From Chitinophagaceae bacterium (GTDB taxonomy: Bacteria; Bacteroidota; Bacteroidia; Chitinophagales; Chitinophagaceae): DNA of 64,000 nt. Positions 17,952 through 26,363 of the stretch are shown here, piece by piece. Positions within the stretch are counted from its first letter, which is position 1, and the number at the start of each line of letters is the position of its first letter. The notes beneath the pieces are model-generated. The model was not told where the DNA came from, did not search any database, and was given only the letters and a program-made list of their open reading frames with translations. A program made the translations under genes and the position numbers. The stretch spans positions 62,001 to 126,000 of the forward strand of contig JAGFIS010000011.1 in assembly GCA_024103425.1 (NCBI GenBank), in the 5' to 3' direction.

Positions 17952-18099
17952 GGGATAGATAGTATCCCGATTATTGGTTGAGGTTAGTCTATGGTATTCC
18001 CTTCCACAGGCGTCCTGGCTACAATAGGAATTCGAAAAATAATTCCTACATTTCTAAAGACAAGTTTTCATCTACCGGTTATTTTTAGGAACTTTCCTA
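17952..18099. repeat. three small hairpins, two with identical TAGGAA/TTCCTA arms
   Basis: Between ribH and the next gene are GGGATA-GATAG-TATCCC (17952-17968), TAGGAATT-CGAAAAAT-AATTCCTA (18025-18048) and TAGGAA-CT-TTCCTA (18086-18099). The latter two share six-base arms. None is followed by a long T run, so they are not typical terminators. They lie in the upstream region of the small membrane protein. Confidence 0.45.
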
Positions 18100-18156
18100 C
18101 TTATTCGTGTGGTCGTAGTTGCAACTTATGGCGGTAAATATTTAAACCATCCACCC

Positions 18157-18441
18157 ATGATTGAACAAAAAAAGAACACAGAAAAAACAGAAGGCGGTAT
18201 TTTCCGTGCATTCGAACTGTTTACCGAATTCCTCGGGTGGTTGCAAATTATTGCCTTACCACTTTTGTTTGGGTTAATTGCCGGTGCAGTTATTTATTTT
18301 TCAAACCCAACTGCACCAAGACTGTTATTGGGGATTATTGTTGCAGCATTGGGGTTAGTTATCGGAATAATTTGGGCGAGAAAAAGAATGGAAAGGAAAA
18401 GGAATAGTTTCGTTTTTGTCGTGAGTACTGACTACTACTGA
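18157..18441 (+). CDS. small membrane protein, function unknown
   Basis: A 94-residue protein with two hydrophobic helices (about residues 24-48 and 52-74) and a basic tail (RKRMERKR). I do not recognise a family. The ATG at 18157 is chosen because it gives a polar cytoplasmic N-terminus (MIEQKKNTEKTE); a GTG frame at 18109 runs through unrelated sequence. It is monocistronic as far as can be seen: ribH ends 237 bases upstream, and the LTA-synthase-like gene is convergent. It lies at the left border of an AT-rich island. Confidence 0.6.
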   Translation: MIEQKKNTEKTEGGIFRAFELFTEFLGWLQIIALPLLFGLIAGAVIYFSNPTAPRLLLGIIVAALGLVIGIIWARKRMERKRNSFVFVVSTDYY

Positions 18442-18581
18442 ATTATATAAACCGGAAGAAGCAAATCAACAAAGCACAAGAGACAGTAACGATCAAAAAG
18501 ACAGCCGCTAACGGTATGTTTAATTTCGTTACTACTTCATGATTAACGCCCTTAATTTTTAGTCAGTCAGGATAATCCTAT

Positions 18582-20528
18582 TTAATTTACACTTGCAGGC
18601 TCTTTCTTTGCAAAACGTTCCGGTCTGTTGTACTGATTGTAAGCCGCAGAAAGAAAAGAAACAAGCTCCTTCCTTAATCTGTTGACATTGCCATCATCCG
18701 GATTGTTTATAAGGTTGTTTTCTCTTTTTTGATCCAGGATGTAATTGTAGCAATATTCAGGCTTACCCGTGCCGGTATTAAATCCGAGTACATAAGAACG
18801 GTCGAATGCCTGGTAAATGACATCATTTTTTCTTGCAAAGACAACTCTGTTCTCTTCCCGGGCACTATCCATCAGATTTTGCCCATAACTTATAAATTCA
18901 TTTTTGTAACCACTGAAATACAGGATAGTATTTAAAATATCAAACTGACTCACCGGTGTAGAAACGGTCCTTCCCTGCGGATTCAGCGGATCGTAAACAA
19001 ACAAGGCAACCCGAAACGATGCTTCAGGATCAATCCGGGAGTTCGTTTTGAAGTCGGGAAACATCCAGTGATCCGAGCAAAAAATAAAGACAGTATTCTT
19101 AAACCAGTTTTCTTTTTGGACTTTATTGAAAAAGTTTTGGAGACAAGAACTGTAATAGTTCATTGCCTGCATAGCCGGTGTCTTATTATTTTTGCTAAAT
19201 GGATCACGAAATCCGGAAGGCAAATCGTAAGGGTAATGAGTTGAGATGTTGTAATGCACTGCAAAAAACGGGTTACTGAAATTCTTTATTCTGTCTCCCA
19301 TAAAATTCAATACATACTCATCCTGAAGTCCCATAGTATGTTTTTCCAAATGCTTATATCCGGGTATATCTTCCATACTATAATAGTTCTGTATTCCAAT
19401 CCAATTAGCACATTGCGCAAAACCAAAATCATCATAATTATCTCCTATAAAGAAAGAAGAATTATAGCCCATTGAATCAAGTATTTTTCCGACGTGAGTC
19501 ATGGGTAAATTAACGTATCCCGAATTGTAAAGAGGAACTTCAGTCAGGGTAGGGGTACCTCCCAAAATAGCTGTGATTCCCTTATTTGATTGCAGCGAAT
19601 AACTGAACGCTTTCTTAAAAAAAACAGAATGAGCTGCCAGGCTGTCCAAAAACGGCATTTCTACTTTATACGGACTATTTTCGTCAAAGAAATCATAGGG
19701 TGTACTTTCCATAATAAAAACCACAATGTTTCTCCTGCCGGACCCGGTTGGGTTGCTATTGTTTTTTCTTAGAACCGGGAACTCAGAAATATCCCGGTAT
19801 TCTTTTTTATAATCCGGTATGCCAATTCTAATATCATTACCTCTGAAAAGAGAATAGGCAAACCGATGGAATGAGTTCTGAGCAAGAGGTAATTGAGCAG
19901 AACTCAATTGAATCAAGGGGTAATTGGGAAGAAGCCTTTTAACTCTCCCGGCGGAAAAAGAGATTACAAATAGACCCAAAAGGGAGGTAAGGACAACGAG
20001 ACAATGACGATTGTCTGACTTTCTTCTCAGATTTGAAATCCACCTGTAAAAAAGAATCACAATAAGTAAAAACCCCACAATAATCAGGACAGTAATCAGA
20101 AGATAATGCGATATGCCGTCTTTAAACGGATTCCTGATTACATAAAATAATTCAATATCTGCTCTTTTAAGTGAAAAAGGGAAATAGAAGATATCCGCAA
20201 TATTCAGCGAGACCATAAAAGCAAACGTCAGACTGAAAACAACAATAATAATTTTTGCTACCCACCGTTGGGATTTGAAAAAAAGAAACAAGAAGAAAAG
20301 GGGCAGTGAAAGAACCGATATGACAAGGCTATCATATAAAAATGACCATTTTAAAATAGTGCCATAAGTTGCAGATTGGTGGATCTGCCAGCCCATACCC
20401 GAGTGTAAATTATACAGAAAGAATATACATTTTATAGAAACCAATAGTGCAAGTACCTTTAGTAAAAAAAACAGAGCTGGTTTTAATGAATCAAAACAGA
20501 TTTTCGCCAAGGGTGTTTTTTCTTGCAT
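18582..20528 (-). CDS. LTA synthase-like sulfatase-superfamily membrane protein with Ser at the nucleophile position
   Basis: A 648-residue protein with five or so N-terminal membrane helices (to about residue 195) and an extracytoplasmic alkaline-phosphatase/sulfatase domain. Metal-site residues can be matched to LtaS-type enzymes: Glu274 (FIMES), the nucleophile position Ser314 in SLQSNKGITAI, and Asp486-His487 in CSDHW. LtaS and OpgB-type enzymes transfer phosphoglycerol or similar head groups from phospholipids to glycans or lipids. Thr is usual at the nucleophile site and is kept in the two paralogues at 53-57 kb. The gene starts 11 bases from a divergent GDPD-like gene. Base composition is AT-rich compared with flanking genes. 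Confidence 0.8.
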   Translation of the reverse strand: MQEKTPLAKICFDSLKPALFFLLKVLALLVSIKCIFFLYNLHSGMGWQIHQSATYGTILKWSFLYDSLVISVLSLPLFFLFLFFKSQRWVAKIIIVVFSLTFAFMVSLNIADIFYFPFSLKRADIELFYVIRNPFKDGISHYLLITVLIIVGFLLIVILFYRWISNLRRKSDNRHCLVVLTSLLGLFVISFSAGRVKRLLPNYPLIQLSSAQLPLAQNSFHRFAYSLFRGNDIRIGIPDYKKEYRDISEFPVLRKNNSNPTGSGRRNIVVFIMESTPYDFFDENSPYKVEMPFLDSLAAHSVFFKKAFSYSLQSNKGITAILGGTPTLTEVPLYNSGYVNLPMTHVGKILDSMGYNSSFFIGDNYDDFGFAQCANWIGIQNYYSMEDIPGYKHLEKHTMGLQDEYVLNFMGDRIKNFSNPFFAVHYNISTHYPYDLPSGFRDPFSKNNKTPAMQAMNYYSSCLQNFFNKVQKENWFKNTVFIFCSDHWMFPDFKTNSRIDPEASFRVALFVYDPLNPQGRTVSTPVSQFDILNTILYFSGYKNEFISYGQNLMDSAREENRVVFARKNDVIYQAFDRSYVLGFNTGTGKPEYCYNYILDQKRENNLINNPDDGNVNRLRKELVSFLSAAYNQYNRPERFAKKEPASVN

Positions 20529-20539
20529 AAACGGATAAA

Positions 20540-21367
20540 ATGAATCAGGAGAATTCTGAATTTATGAAACAAAAATATAGGATAAACTGGAAGATTATAC
20601 TCCCGGTTATGCTGCTTATCTATCTGTTTACGGATATACTGATACACAAGGGGCAATTCCGTTTTTTGTTACCCGCGTCATTTAATAGCCATATTCTATC
20701 GGATAGCCTTCTACGTTGCGAGGCAACTGTTGAGAATAAATCAATAATTTGGGCTAAAGGCGTAAACACGATATCAGCCATTGACAGGCTTGGAGATGAA
20801 GCAGGAGGAATGGAAATAGATGTATATTTTGATACTAGTTCCAACAACTTCTATGTCTATCATGACTCTAGTTCAATATCAAAAACAACTTTGCGGGATA
20901 TTCTTGATGTGTATAGAAAAAAAGAGCTCGATTTTAGTGTATGGCTCGATTTTAAAAACCTTAACGCGGTCAACTGCGATCCTGCACTGAAGTATCTTCT
21001 GGAAATTAAAGACGAATACCACTTACAAAACAAGATGATTATTGAATCTTCCGAGATAAGTCTTTTACGGCCGTTTTGTGAAAAAAATTTTTACACTGTC
21101 TTTTATTTGCCTTTTTTCAATCCATATCTTATGAACAAAAAAGAATTGAATATACTGGCAGAAAAAATAAATTCGGAACTGAAACAAAATCAGGTTTCGG
21201 CAATATCGGGGTATTATTTCCAGATCCCCTTTATCAAAAAAAATTTTGAACACTACGCTTTACTAACATGGATATCTGAAAGTCGCTTTAGCGTTGTTTC
21301 GTGGCTTTTTACCCATAAGATCACAAGCGACAAAAATGTCAAAATCGTTTTGGTCGGAGGCGAGTAG
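20540..21367 (+). CDS. membrane-anchored GDPD/menorin-like phosphodiesterase-fold protein, possibly inactive
   Basis: A 275-residue protein with one N-terminal anchor (residues 17-35) and an extracytoplasmic domain that resembles glycerophosphodiester phosphodiesterases and the menorin/FAM151 branch of the same TIM-barrel clan. It shows WAKGVNTISAID (71-82) at the HRGxxxENT position, MEIDV (91-95) with the Glu-x-Asp pair, VYHDSSS with His108, and VWLDFK (134-139). The first catalytic His is Ala72. If active it would cleave a glycerophosphodiester; if not it may bind one. It is head to head with the LTA-synthase-like gene. Start could also be ATG 20564. Sequence is strongly AT-rich. Confidence 0.55.
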   Translation: MNQENSEFMKQKYRINWKIILPVMLLIYLFTDILIHKGQFRFLLPASFNSHILSDSLLRCEATVENKSIIWAKGVNTISAIDRLGDEAGGMEIDVYFDTSSNNFYVYHDSSSISKTTLRDILDVYRKKELDFSVWLDFKNLNAVNCDPALKYLLEIKDEYHLQNKMIIESSEISLLRPFCEKNFYTVFYLPFFNPYLMNKKELNILAEKINSELKQNQVSAISGYYFQIPFIKKNFEHYALLTWISESRFSVVSWLFTHKITSDKNVKIVLVGGE

Positions 21368-21776
21368 CACAGGATTATCTCTTTCTGTTGTAAGTCTCGA
21401 CGAATTAGTGTTGTGTATAGGCGAGGCTGTTGCTGACGCATTACTTTTTTTTGCCGACACGTCTGCAGTTGGTATATCAGGCTACGAATCATTAACATAC
21501 GCGTAGGAAAGGGAAGAAAAGGACGGTATCCATAAGGTCACAGCTGCACACCGGGATTGTAAGGAAAATGTTTTACCGAAGAAAAATTTTCTACACCAAC
21601 ATTTCTTTAAACATTTTAATCCTTTGGGGTTATTTTAGGAGCAGCAAAACAATGAGCAAACAGCGAACAAACAGCGAACAAACAAAAAACACATCTTCGC
21701 AACCGAAAGACCAAAAACAATTACGGATTGTATTAGCCTCAGATGTTTAAGATGAAGAAAACAGAAGATCCCCCAA
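21368..21776. other. gene-free stretch in AT-rich island
   Basis: About 410 bases without a supported gene. Short frames on both strands have low-complexity or unrelated translations. A short direct repeat of ACAGCGAACAA occurs near 21659-21690, and TAATCC-TTT-GGGGTTA at 21617-21632 resembles the C palindrome of the repeat array at 61.7-62.2 kb. No RNA gene was recognised. It may be the decayed right edge of a transferred segment. Confidence 0.4.
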
Positions 21777-22595
21777 ATGAAAAAAAGCCTCATAAAACTA
21801 ATCTCTACACTCTTTCCCAACCTGGTAGTGTCGTATGCATATAATATGCTCACCAATCCTCAGATCAGGAAGCTGCGGCCGAATGAGATCGGGGTGTTGG
21901 ACAAGTCAGAGAAAGATACAATGAAGTTTCACGATTTCGACATCAGGCTCTACACCTGGAAGGGCGGGGAAGACAAAGTGCTGTTAGTGCACGGCTGGGA
22001 AGGGCAGGCAGGTAATTTTTCGGATTTAATAGAAGAGCTGATTGCGCATAACTATACCGTTTATGCTTTTGATGCGCCGTCGCACGGGTTCAGCAGTAAA
22101 GGCAAAACCAGCTTTTTTCAATTTGCAGAGTTAGTGGGCATACTCATCAGAAAGTATGAAGTGAAGAAATTAGTCAGCCATTCATTCGGCGGGGTGGCGG
22201 TAACGTATGCACTTTATACCAATCCTGATTTAGCCATCGATAAGTATGTTTTATTGACAGTGCCCGACAAATTCACCGAGCGGATGGATGATGTCTTTAA
22301 AATGTATGGCATCACCCAAGGGGTAAAAAATAAATTGATCGCCCGTTTAGAAGATGAGACCGGCTTAGATATCAGGAATACGAATGTCAGTGAGTTTGTG
22401 AAGTCCATCAAAGTAGGTAAGGCATTGATCATCCACGATAAGGATGACACAGTGATTCCCATTTACCGTTCTAAGAATGTTCAAAGCAATTGGAAGAACG
22501 CGGAGCTTGTGGAAGTATCAGGAACAGGCCACTTCAGGATTTTAAGAACAAAACCTGTGATAGGGATGGTGGTAGAATTTTTTAAAAATAATTGA
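21777..22595 (+). CDS. alpha/beta hydrolase
   Basis: A 272-residue alpha/beta-hydrolase fold protein. It has the oxyanion-strand motif VLLVHGWEGQAGN, DAPSHGFS, a nucleophile elbow VSHSFGG (the usual leading Gly is Ser), an acidic residue in IHDKDDTVIP and the catalytic His in GTGHFRIL. Substrate is unknown; the fold covers esterases, lipases and thioesterases. The N-terminal segment may associate with the membrane. It is convergent with the metallo-hydrolase gene, with 25 bases between their stops. Confidence 0.82.
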   Translation: MKKSLIKLISTLFPNLVVSYAYNMLTNPQIRKLRPNEIGVLDKSEKDTMKFHDFDIRLYTWKGGEDKVLLVHGWEGQAGNFSDLIEELIAHNYTVYAFDAPSHGFSSKGKTSFFQFAELVGILIRKYEVKKLVSHSFGGVAVTYALYTNPDLAIDKYVLLTVPDKFTERMDDVFKMYGITQGVKNKLIARLEDETGLDIRNTNVSEFVKSIKVGKALIIHDKDDTVIPIYRSKNVQSNWKNAELVEVSGTGHFRILRTKPVIGMVVEFFKNN

Positions 22596-22620
22596 CCGGT
22601 GAGCGCCTGAGGGCAGCGTA

Positions 22621-23628
22621 TTATTTCCCTCGCATTGTCTTTACCAGAAAATTGAGGTTCTCTGCATAAAACCTGCTGAGCTTCCAGGATTTGTACGGCT
22701 CCGGTACAGGCGATTTGATGATGGCATCATCAGCCAGTCCTTTATCAATTTCTTCCCTGACAATTTTTTGCAGGTCTGTGATGTAACTCTTGAGTGCGGC
22801 AATTTCTTTCTTACTGCCCACTGGTCCGTGCCCCGGTACGAAGGTGGAATAGACGGGGTTTTCTTCTAATGCGGTAAGATGTCTGAACCATTCATCCGGG
22901 TTGCCGTCGCCGAAGAAAGCGTGGCGTTCGACAAAGAATAAATCTCCAGCGAAGACAATCCCTTCTTTGGGCAGGAACAGCATGCAATCGCTTGCTGTAT
23001 GTCCGTTTTTATATTCCACAAGTTGCACATCGCGCTCACTGCCGTAGATCCACATTTCGCTGTCGAAGGTTACATCAGGTATCACTAACTGAAGCAGGGG
23101 AGCAGAACTTACAATCCCTTCGAAGTAAGCAATCCAGAGCGGCAGTTCGGTGGCCTCGGGGTTTTCAATGGATTTGTATTGCTGTTGCAGTGCAGCGAGC
23201 ACCTTATCGGCACTCTTCATTTCTTCAGTCCTTTCCTGCGGTTCGTGAATGCTTTGATCTATGCGCGTTTGACGTGTACTGATAATCGTTGCTTCAGGTT
23301 TGAACAACTGGTTGCCACGGATATGGTCGTTGTGATAATGACTGTTGATGACATATTTTACCGGCTTGCCCGTCAGTTGTCGTGCTGCAGCCTTCAGATC
23401 GGTTGCAGCATCGATATTCATAAACGGATCGAAGATCAATACCTCAGTTCCAAGGTCGATGATGCCTGCATTGCATATCGCATGGCCGTAATGGTCGTTG
23501 TTGATAGCCGCCCACACACCGGGCGCCAATTCTTTGATGTCGAAGTGTTTAGAATAGCGGCCGGGCTGCGCTTGCAGCGATGCAAAGCAGCATAATACAA
23601 TCGCTGCTGAAAATATCTTGTAAATCAT
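22621..23628 (-). CDS. exported MBL-fold metallo-hydrolase
   Basis: A 335-residue protein with a signal peptide (cleavage after SLQAQ, about residue 21) and a metallo-beta-lactamase fold. Metal ligands are HYHNDH (residues 97-102 region), the third His in KNGHTASD, the bridging Asp in FAGDLFF and a C-terminal His in VPGHGPVG. Non-lactamase members of this branch include alkylsulfatase-like and quinoprotein-relay hydrolases. The substrate is unknown; it is not close enough to class B lactamases to call resistance. The single gene has no obvious operon partner. Confidence 0.85.
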   Translation of the reverse strand: MIYKIFSAAIVLCCFASLQAQPGRYSKHFDIKELAPGVWAAINNDHYGHAICNAGIIDLGTEVLIFDPFMNIDAATDLKAAARQLTGKPVKYVINSHYHNDHIRGNQLFKPEATIISTRQTRIDQSIHEPQERTEEMKSADKVLAALQQQYKSIENPEATELPLWIAYFEGIVSSAPLLQLVIPDVTFDSEMWIYGSERDVQLVEYKNGHTASDCMLFLPKEGIVFAGDLFFVERHAFFGDGNPDEWFRHLTALEENPVYSTFVPGHGPVGSKKEIAALKSYITDLQKIVREEIDKGLADDAIIKSPVPEPYKSWKLSRFYAENLNFLVKTMRGK

Positions 23629-23808
23629 TTCTCAGAATTTTGGCGTACTTAATTTACGGAGAAATAAATTTTAATTGACAAAATTTATTTATATGTTTTC
23701 CAGTTCGGGTGCGATACGACTTTAGAATGGAAAATGGTATCTTCTTCGTGGCCGGGTGCCGATCATTAATGTGGGTTTCGTACCGGCGGCACTTCTAAGA
23801 TAGATCTC

Positions 23809-24054
23809 ATGAAGAAGGATTTAAAAGAATTATCAGACGCCGAACTGTTGAAAGATTATAAAAACAGCAAAAATTTACTGTTTCTTTATCTCGGGTTGGT
23901 TCTTGTGATGCTTGTTGCCGGTGTTATCACGACAATCAAACAAGGAGTGAATGCTTTTACTTTTCTGCCTTTTGCATTTATGGGAGTGCTTGTGATCTAC
24001 CGGAATAGCTACGACAAAGCCGGGAAAGAAATGAAGTCGCGCAATTTGAAGTAA
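23809..24054 (+). CDS. small two-helix membrane protein
   Basis: An 81-residue protein: an acidic/basic N-terminal helix (MKKDLKELSDAELLKDYKNSK), two hydrophobic helices (about 24-42 and 50-64) and a charged tail. It resembles small Bacteroidota membrane proteins often named redox-active disulfide protein 2, but no cysteine is present, so that name would be misleading. Function unknown. A bidirectional terminator lies 100 bases downstream. Confidence 0.6.
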   Translation: MKKDLKELSDAELLKDYKNSKNLLFLYLGLVLVMLVAGVITTIKQGVNAFTFLPFAFMGVLVIYRNSYDKAGKEMKSRNLK

Positions 24055-24154
24055 GGTATGATAGAGAATTGTCTGCTGTGCAATCGCCTGTCATCTTAGT
24101 ATTGTGGAATAGTATTCTCGCGTGTTCACCGTATTCGGGAAGTTAAAAAATAAG

Positions 24155-24184
24155 AAAACCTCCGGGAGGAATCCCGAAGGTTTT
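24155..24184. terminator. bidirectional rho-independent terminator
   Basis: AAAACCTCCGGGA (24155-24167) pairs with TCCCGAAGGTTTT (24172-24184) with one mismatch around a four-base loop. On the minus strand the stem is followed by TTTTCTTATTTTTT, so it best serves the RCC1-repeat lipoprotein gene; the plus strand also has a T run. Confidence 0.8.
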
Positions 24185-24234
24185 GTGTTAAAAGCTCCCT
24201 TCAAAATAGGTTGTTCATTGATTGACAAAAATTC

Positions 24235-25524
24235 TTACGGCAAAACAATCCTTTCAAAATTAGGTGTCGGATTCGCCTCGGTTCTGCCATCACCGGTCAG
24301 GTAAGTATTCCAATTAGAGGCTGCCCACATTGAACCGTCTTCTTTCAATATCGTTGTTCCGCTTGCTGAAGCAAACACATCCACTACGTTGGAAGCAACC
24401 TTTACAGGGTAGTAATGGCTTTTACCATCTGCGCCCAAAGCATATGTGTAATTATACCGTTCCCAACCACCACAGGCATACAGGTTATTCTTATTAGTAA
24501 GTATCATGGTATGAAGACCACCGAGACTTACTTTTTTGACATGGTCCCTCACATGCCGGAAATAGGGTGTAAGGCAAATTTCATCCGGCCAGTCATCCGG
24601 GTCTCCACCGGCCCGGGGCGGTCCCGTCTGATCGTCTTCAGCACGTGGAGACCAAGACCACATCCACATACTCTCACCTATTCGGGGATTACCGATCCCA
24701 AGTTGTCCCACTCTTTGGGATCCGGCCATAAAAAGAGAGCTTTCGGGATTGTCCAATATCAGCGCTGAGGCAGTGCCGTACGAAGTGCCAACAGCCTTTA
24801 CTCCACCTCTTATTTTGGTTATTTTGGTGAATTTATTTACATTATCGAAATCCCCTAACCCTAATGCTCCTGCCGCATTCTCGCCGGCTACATATGCAGT
24901 ACCATCTTTTTTCAGGTATATAGAGGCGAAACCGGATATAGAACATTCAGCTACATCATCATCAACTTTGGTGTATTCTTGCAGTTGAGTTTCCTCTTCG
25001 TCGTACCCCATACCCAGGGCACCTTCATAATTTGTACCTGCTATCCAAAGCGAATTATCTCTTTTGATAATCATGGATGCCCATAAACCCACAGATACAT
25101 ATTTGACATCATCGGCAATCTTTGTCCAATAGACACCATCTCGTTCTTCAAATTTCTTTCCCAATAGATATCCGTGAGACCTGCCGGCTGCCCAAAGTGT
25201 ATAATCTTTTTTAATAACAACGCTCTGTTCAACACCCACAGCAATGAATATGGCATCATCAAATATTTTAGTATATCTTGATAAGGAGCTTACATTACCC
25301 TCTATTCCAAACTTGTTATATTTATTACTCCCGCAACCCCACACTGTACCGTCTGCTTTCAGTATTAAAGAATGATCTGCGCTGGCAGCCATCATTATCT
25401 TCACCTTGCCATTGGCAGGACCGTCCGGGTCGCCGTCGCCGCGGTCCACATGAGTTTTTTGACAAGCGACAAGAGATAAGGCAGCTAATGCCGGCAGTAA
25501 AAAAAACTTGAGTATTCTTTTCAT
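24235..25524 (-). CDS. RCC1-repeat (beta-propeller) lipoprotein
   Basis: A 429-residue lipoprotein with signal peptide and lipobox ending LVAC (Cys near residue 21). The mature part is a run of about seven RCC1-like units of roughly 50 residues, each with a pattern such as SLILKADGTVWGCGSNKYNKFG, SVVIKKDYTLWAAGRSHGYLLG, SMIIKRDNSLWIAGTNYEGALG and TTILKEDGSMWAASNWNTYLTG. RCC1 repeats fold into a seven-bladed propeller, mostly a binding scaffold. The ligand is unknown. It is monocistronic, with a terminator just downstream and a two-component system upstream on the same strand. Confidence 0.82.
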   Translation of the reverse strand: MKRILKFFLLPALAALSLVACQKTHVDRGDGDPDGPANGKVKIMMAASADHSLILKADGTVWGCGSNKYNKFGIEGNVSSLSRYTKIFDDAIFIAVGVEQSVVIKKDYTLWAAGRSHGYLLGKKFEERDGVYWTKIADDVKYVSVGLWASMIIKRDNSLWIAGTNYEGALGMGYDEEETQLQEYTKVDDDVAECSISGFASIYLKKDGTAYVAGENAAGALGLGDFDNVNKFTKITKIRGGVKAVGTSYGTASALILDNPESSLFMAGSQRVGQLGIGNPRIGESMWMWSWSPRAEDDQTGPPRAGGDPDDWPDEICLTPYFRHVRDHVKKVSLGGLHTMILTNKNNLYACGGWERYNYTYALGADGKSHYYPVKVASNVVDVFASASGTTILKEDGSMWAASNWNTYLTGDGRTEANPTPNFERIVLP

Positions 25525-25680
25525 GACTGTTGATTTTAGATAAGTTTTTTAATAATTCCCGGTATAGCATAATACGCTGTTGGTATTTCTGTTACAGGTA
25601 TGATTATAATGACTATTTTAATTTAATTCCTGAACAAATGTCTCCGACATTTCTTAAGGAAACTACCCCAAAAAGGGGGA

Positions 25681-26307
25681 TTAGATCAGTCGTTCGTTCA
25701 TGGCTTTTGATACGGCCTCGGTGGCAGAATGCACCTGTAGTTTTTCGTAGATTTTTTTTATGTAAGAGCGGATGGTTTCGAAAGCCAGTCCTGTTTCTGT
25801 TGCAATCATTTTATAGCTTAACCCTTTACACAGAAGGCCGAGGATTTCTTTTTCGCGGTCGGTGAACTGATAATCTGTAGATGGGTTAGAGTGTATAGAG
25901 TGCACTATTTTTTTGGCCACTGCAGGACTTAGTGGTGCACCGCCATCCATAACCTCGTGTATGGCAGGTACGAGTTTGTCTGATACATTTTTTTTCAGCA
26001 GGTAGCCTGAAGCGCCTGCCCTTATAGCTTGCAGCACATTGTCGTTGTCGTCAAACACTGTCATCATGATAACAGCTGTCTTTTTATCGGAGGCTCTGAT
26101 GACCTTCAGGGCCTCGATACCCGTCATCCCCGGCATATCGATATCCATCAATACTACATCGGGTTTATAGTCTGCCAGTTCTGATGCAATGTTCAGGCAG
26201 TTGGGAAACGAACCCGATACCACGAATTCATCCGAGAGCGAAAGCAGTTCGGCAACCCCTCTCCGCAGAGCGTCATTGTCTTCGTATATCAGCACACTTA
26301 CAGGCAT
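25681..26307 (-). CDS. NarL/FixJ-type response regulator
   Basis: A 208-residue response regulator. The receiver domain has acidic residues near 10-11, the phosphoacceptor Asp55 in VVLMDIDMPG, Thr in MMTVFDD and Lys in GYLLKKN. The C-terminal LuxR-type helix-turn-helix starts at FTDREKEILGLLCKGLSYKMIA. It would bind DNA as a dimer when phosphorylated by the histidine kinase encoded 56 bases upstream. The target genes are not shown by the sequence. Confidence 0.93.
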   Translation of the reverse strand: MPVSVLIYEDNDALRRGVAELLSLSDEFVVSGSFPNCLNIASELADYKPDVVLMDIDMPGMTGIEALKVIRASDKKTAVIMMTVFDDNDNVLQAIRAGASGYLLKKNVSDKLVPAIHEVMDGGAPLSPAVAKKIVHSIHSNPSTDYQFTDREKEILGLLCKGLSYKMIATETGLAFETIRSYIKKIYEKLQVHSATEAVSKAMNERLI

Positions 26308-26363
26308 AGTATAAAATTAGCTCATTCACATTAACTAAAGGCACCCCCAATTTGGGGGATACT

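Noticed and set aside
21617..21632. TAATCC-TTT-GGGGTTA resembling the C palindrome of the 61.7-kb array
   Set aside because: Only one imperfect copy without A or B palindromes; could be chance in AT-rich sequence.
21568..21750. 60-codon plus-strand frame with AACAGCGAACAA repeats
   Set aside because: Low-complexity translation, no family resemblance and no ribosome binding site; it lies in a gene-free AT-rich stretch.
22621..23628. beta-lactamase resistance gene
   Set aside because: The HxHxDH fold is shared by many hydrolases; sequence outside the metal site does not resemble class B lactamases.
24415..24768. 117-codon frame opposite the RCC1-repeat gene
   Set aside because: It is the reverse frame of a well-supported gene and its translation has no domain character.
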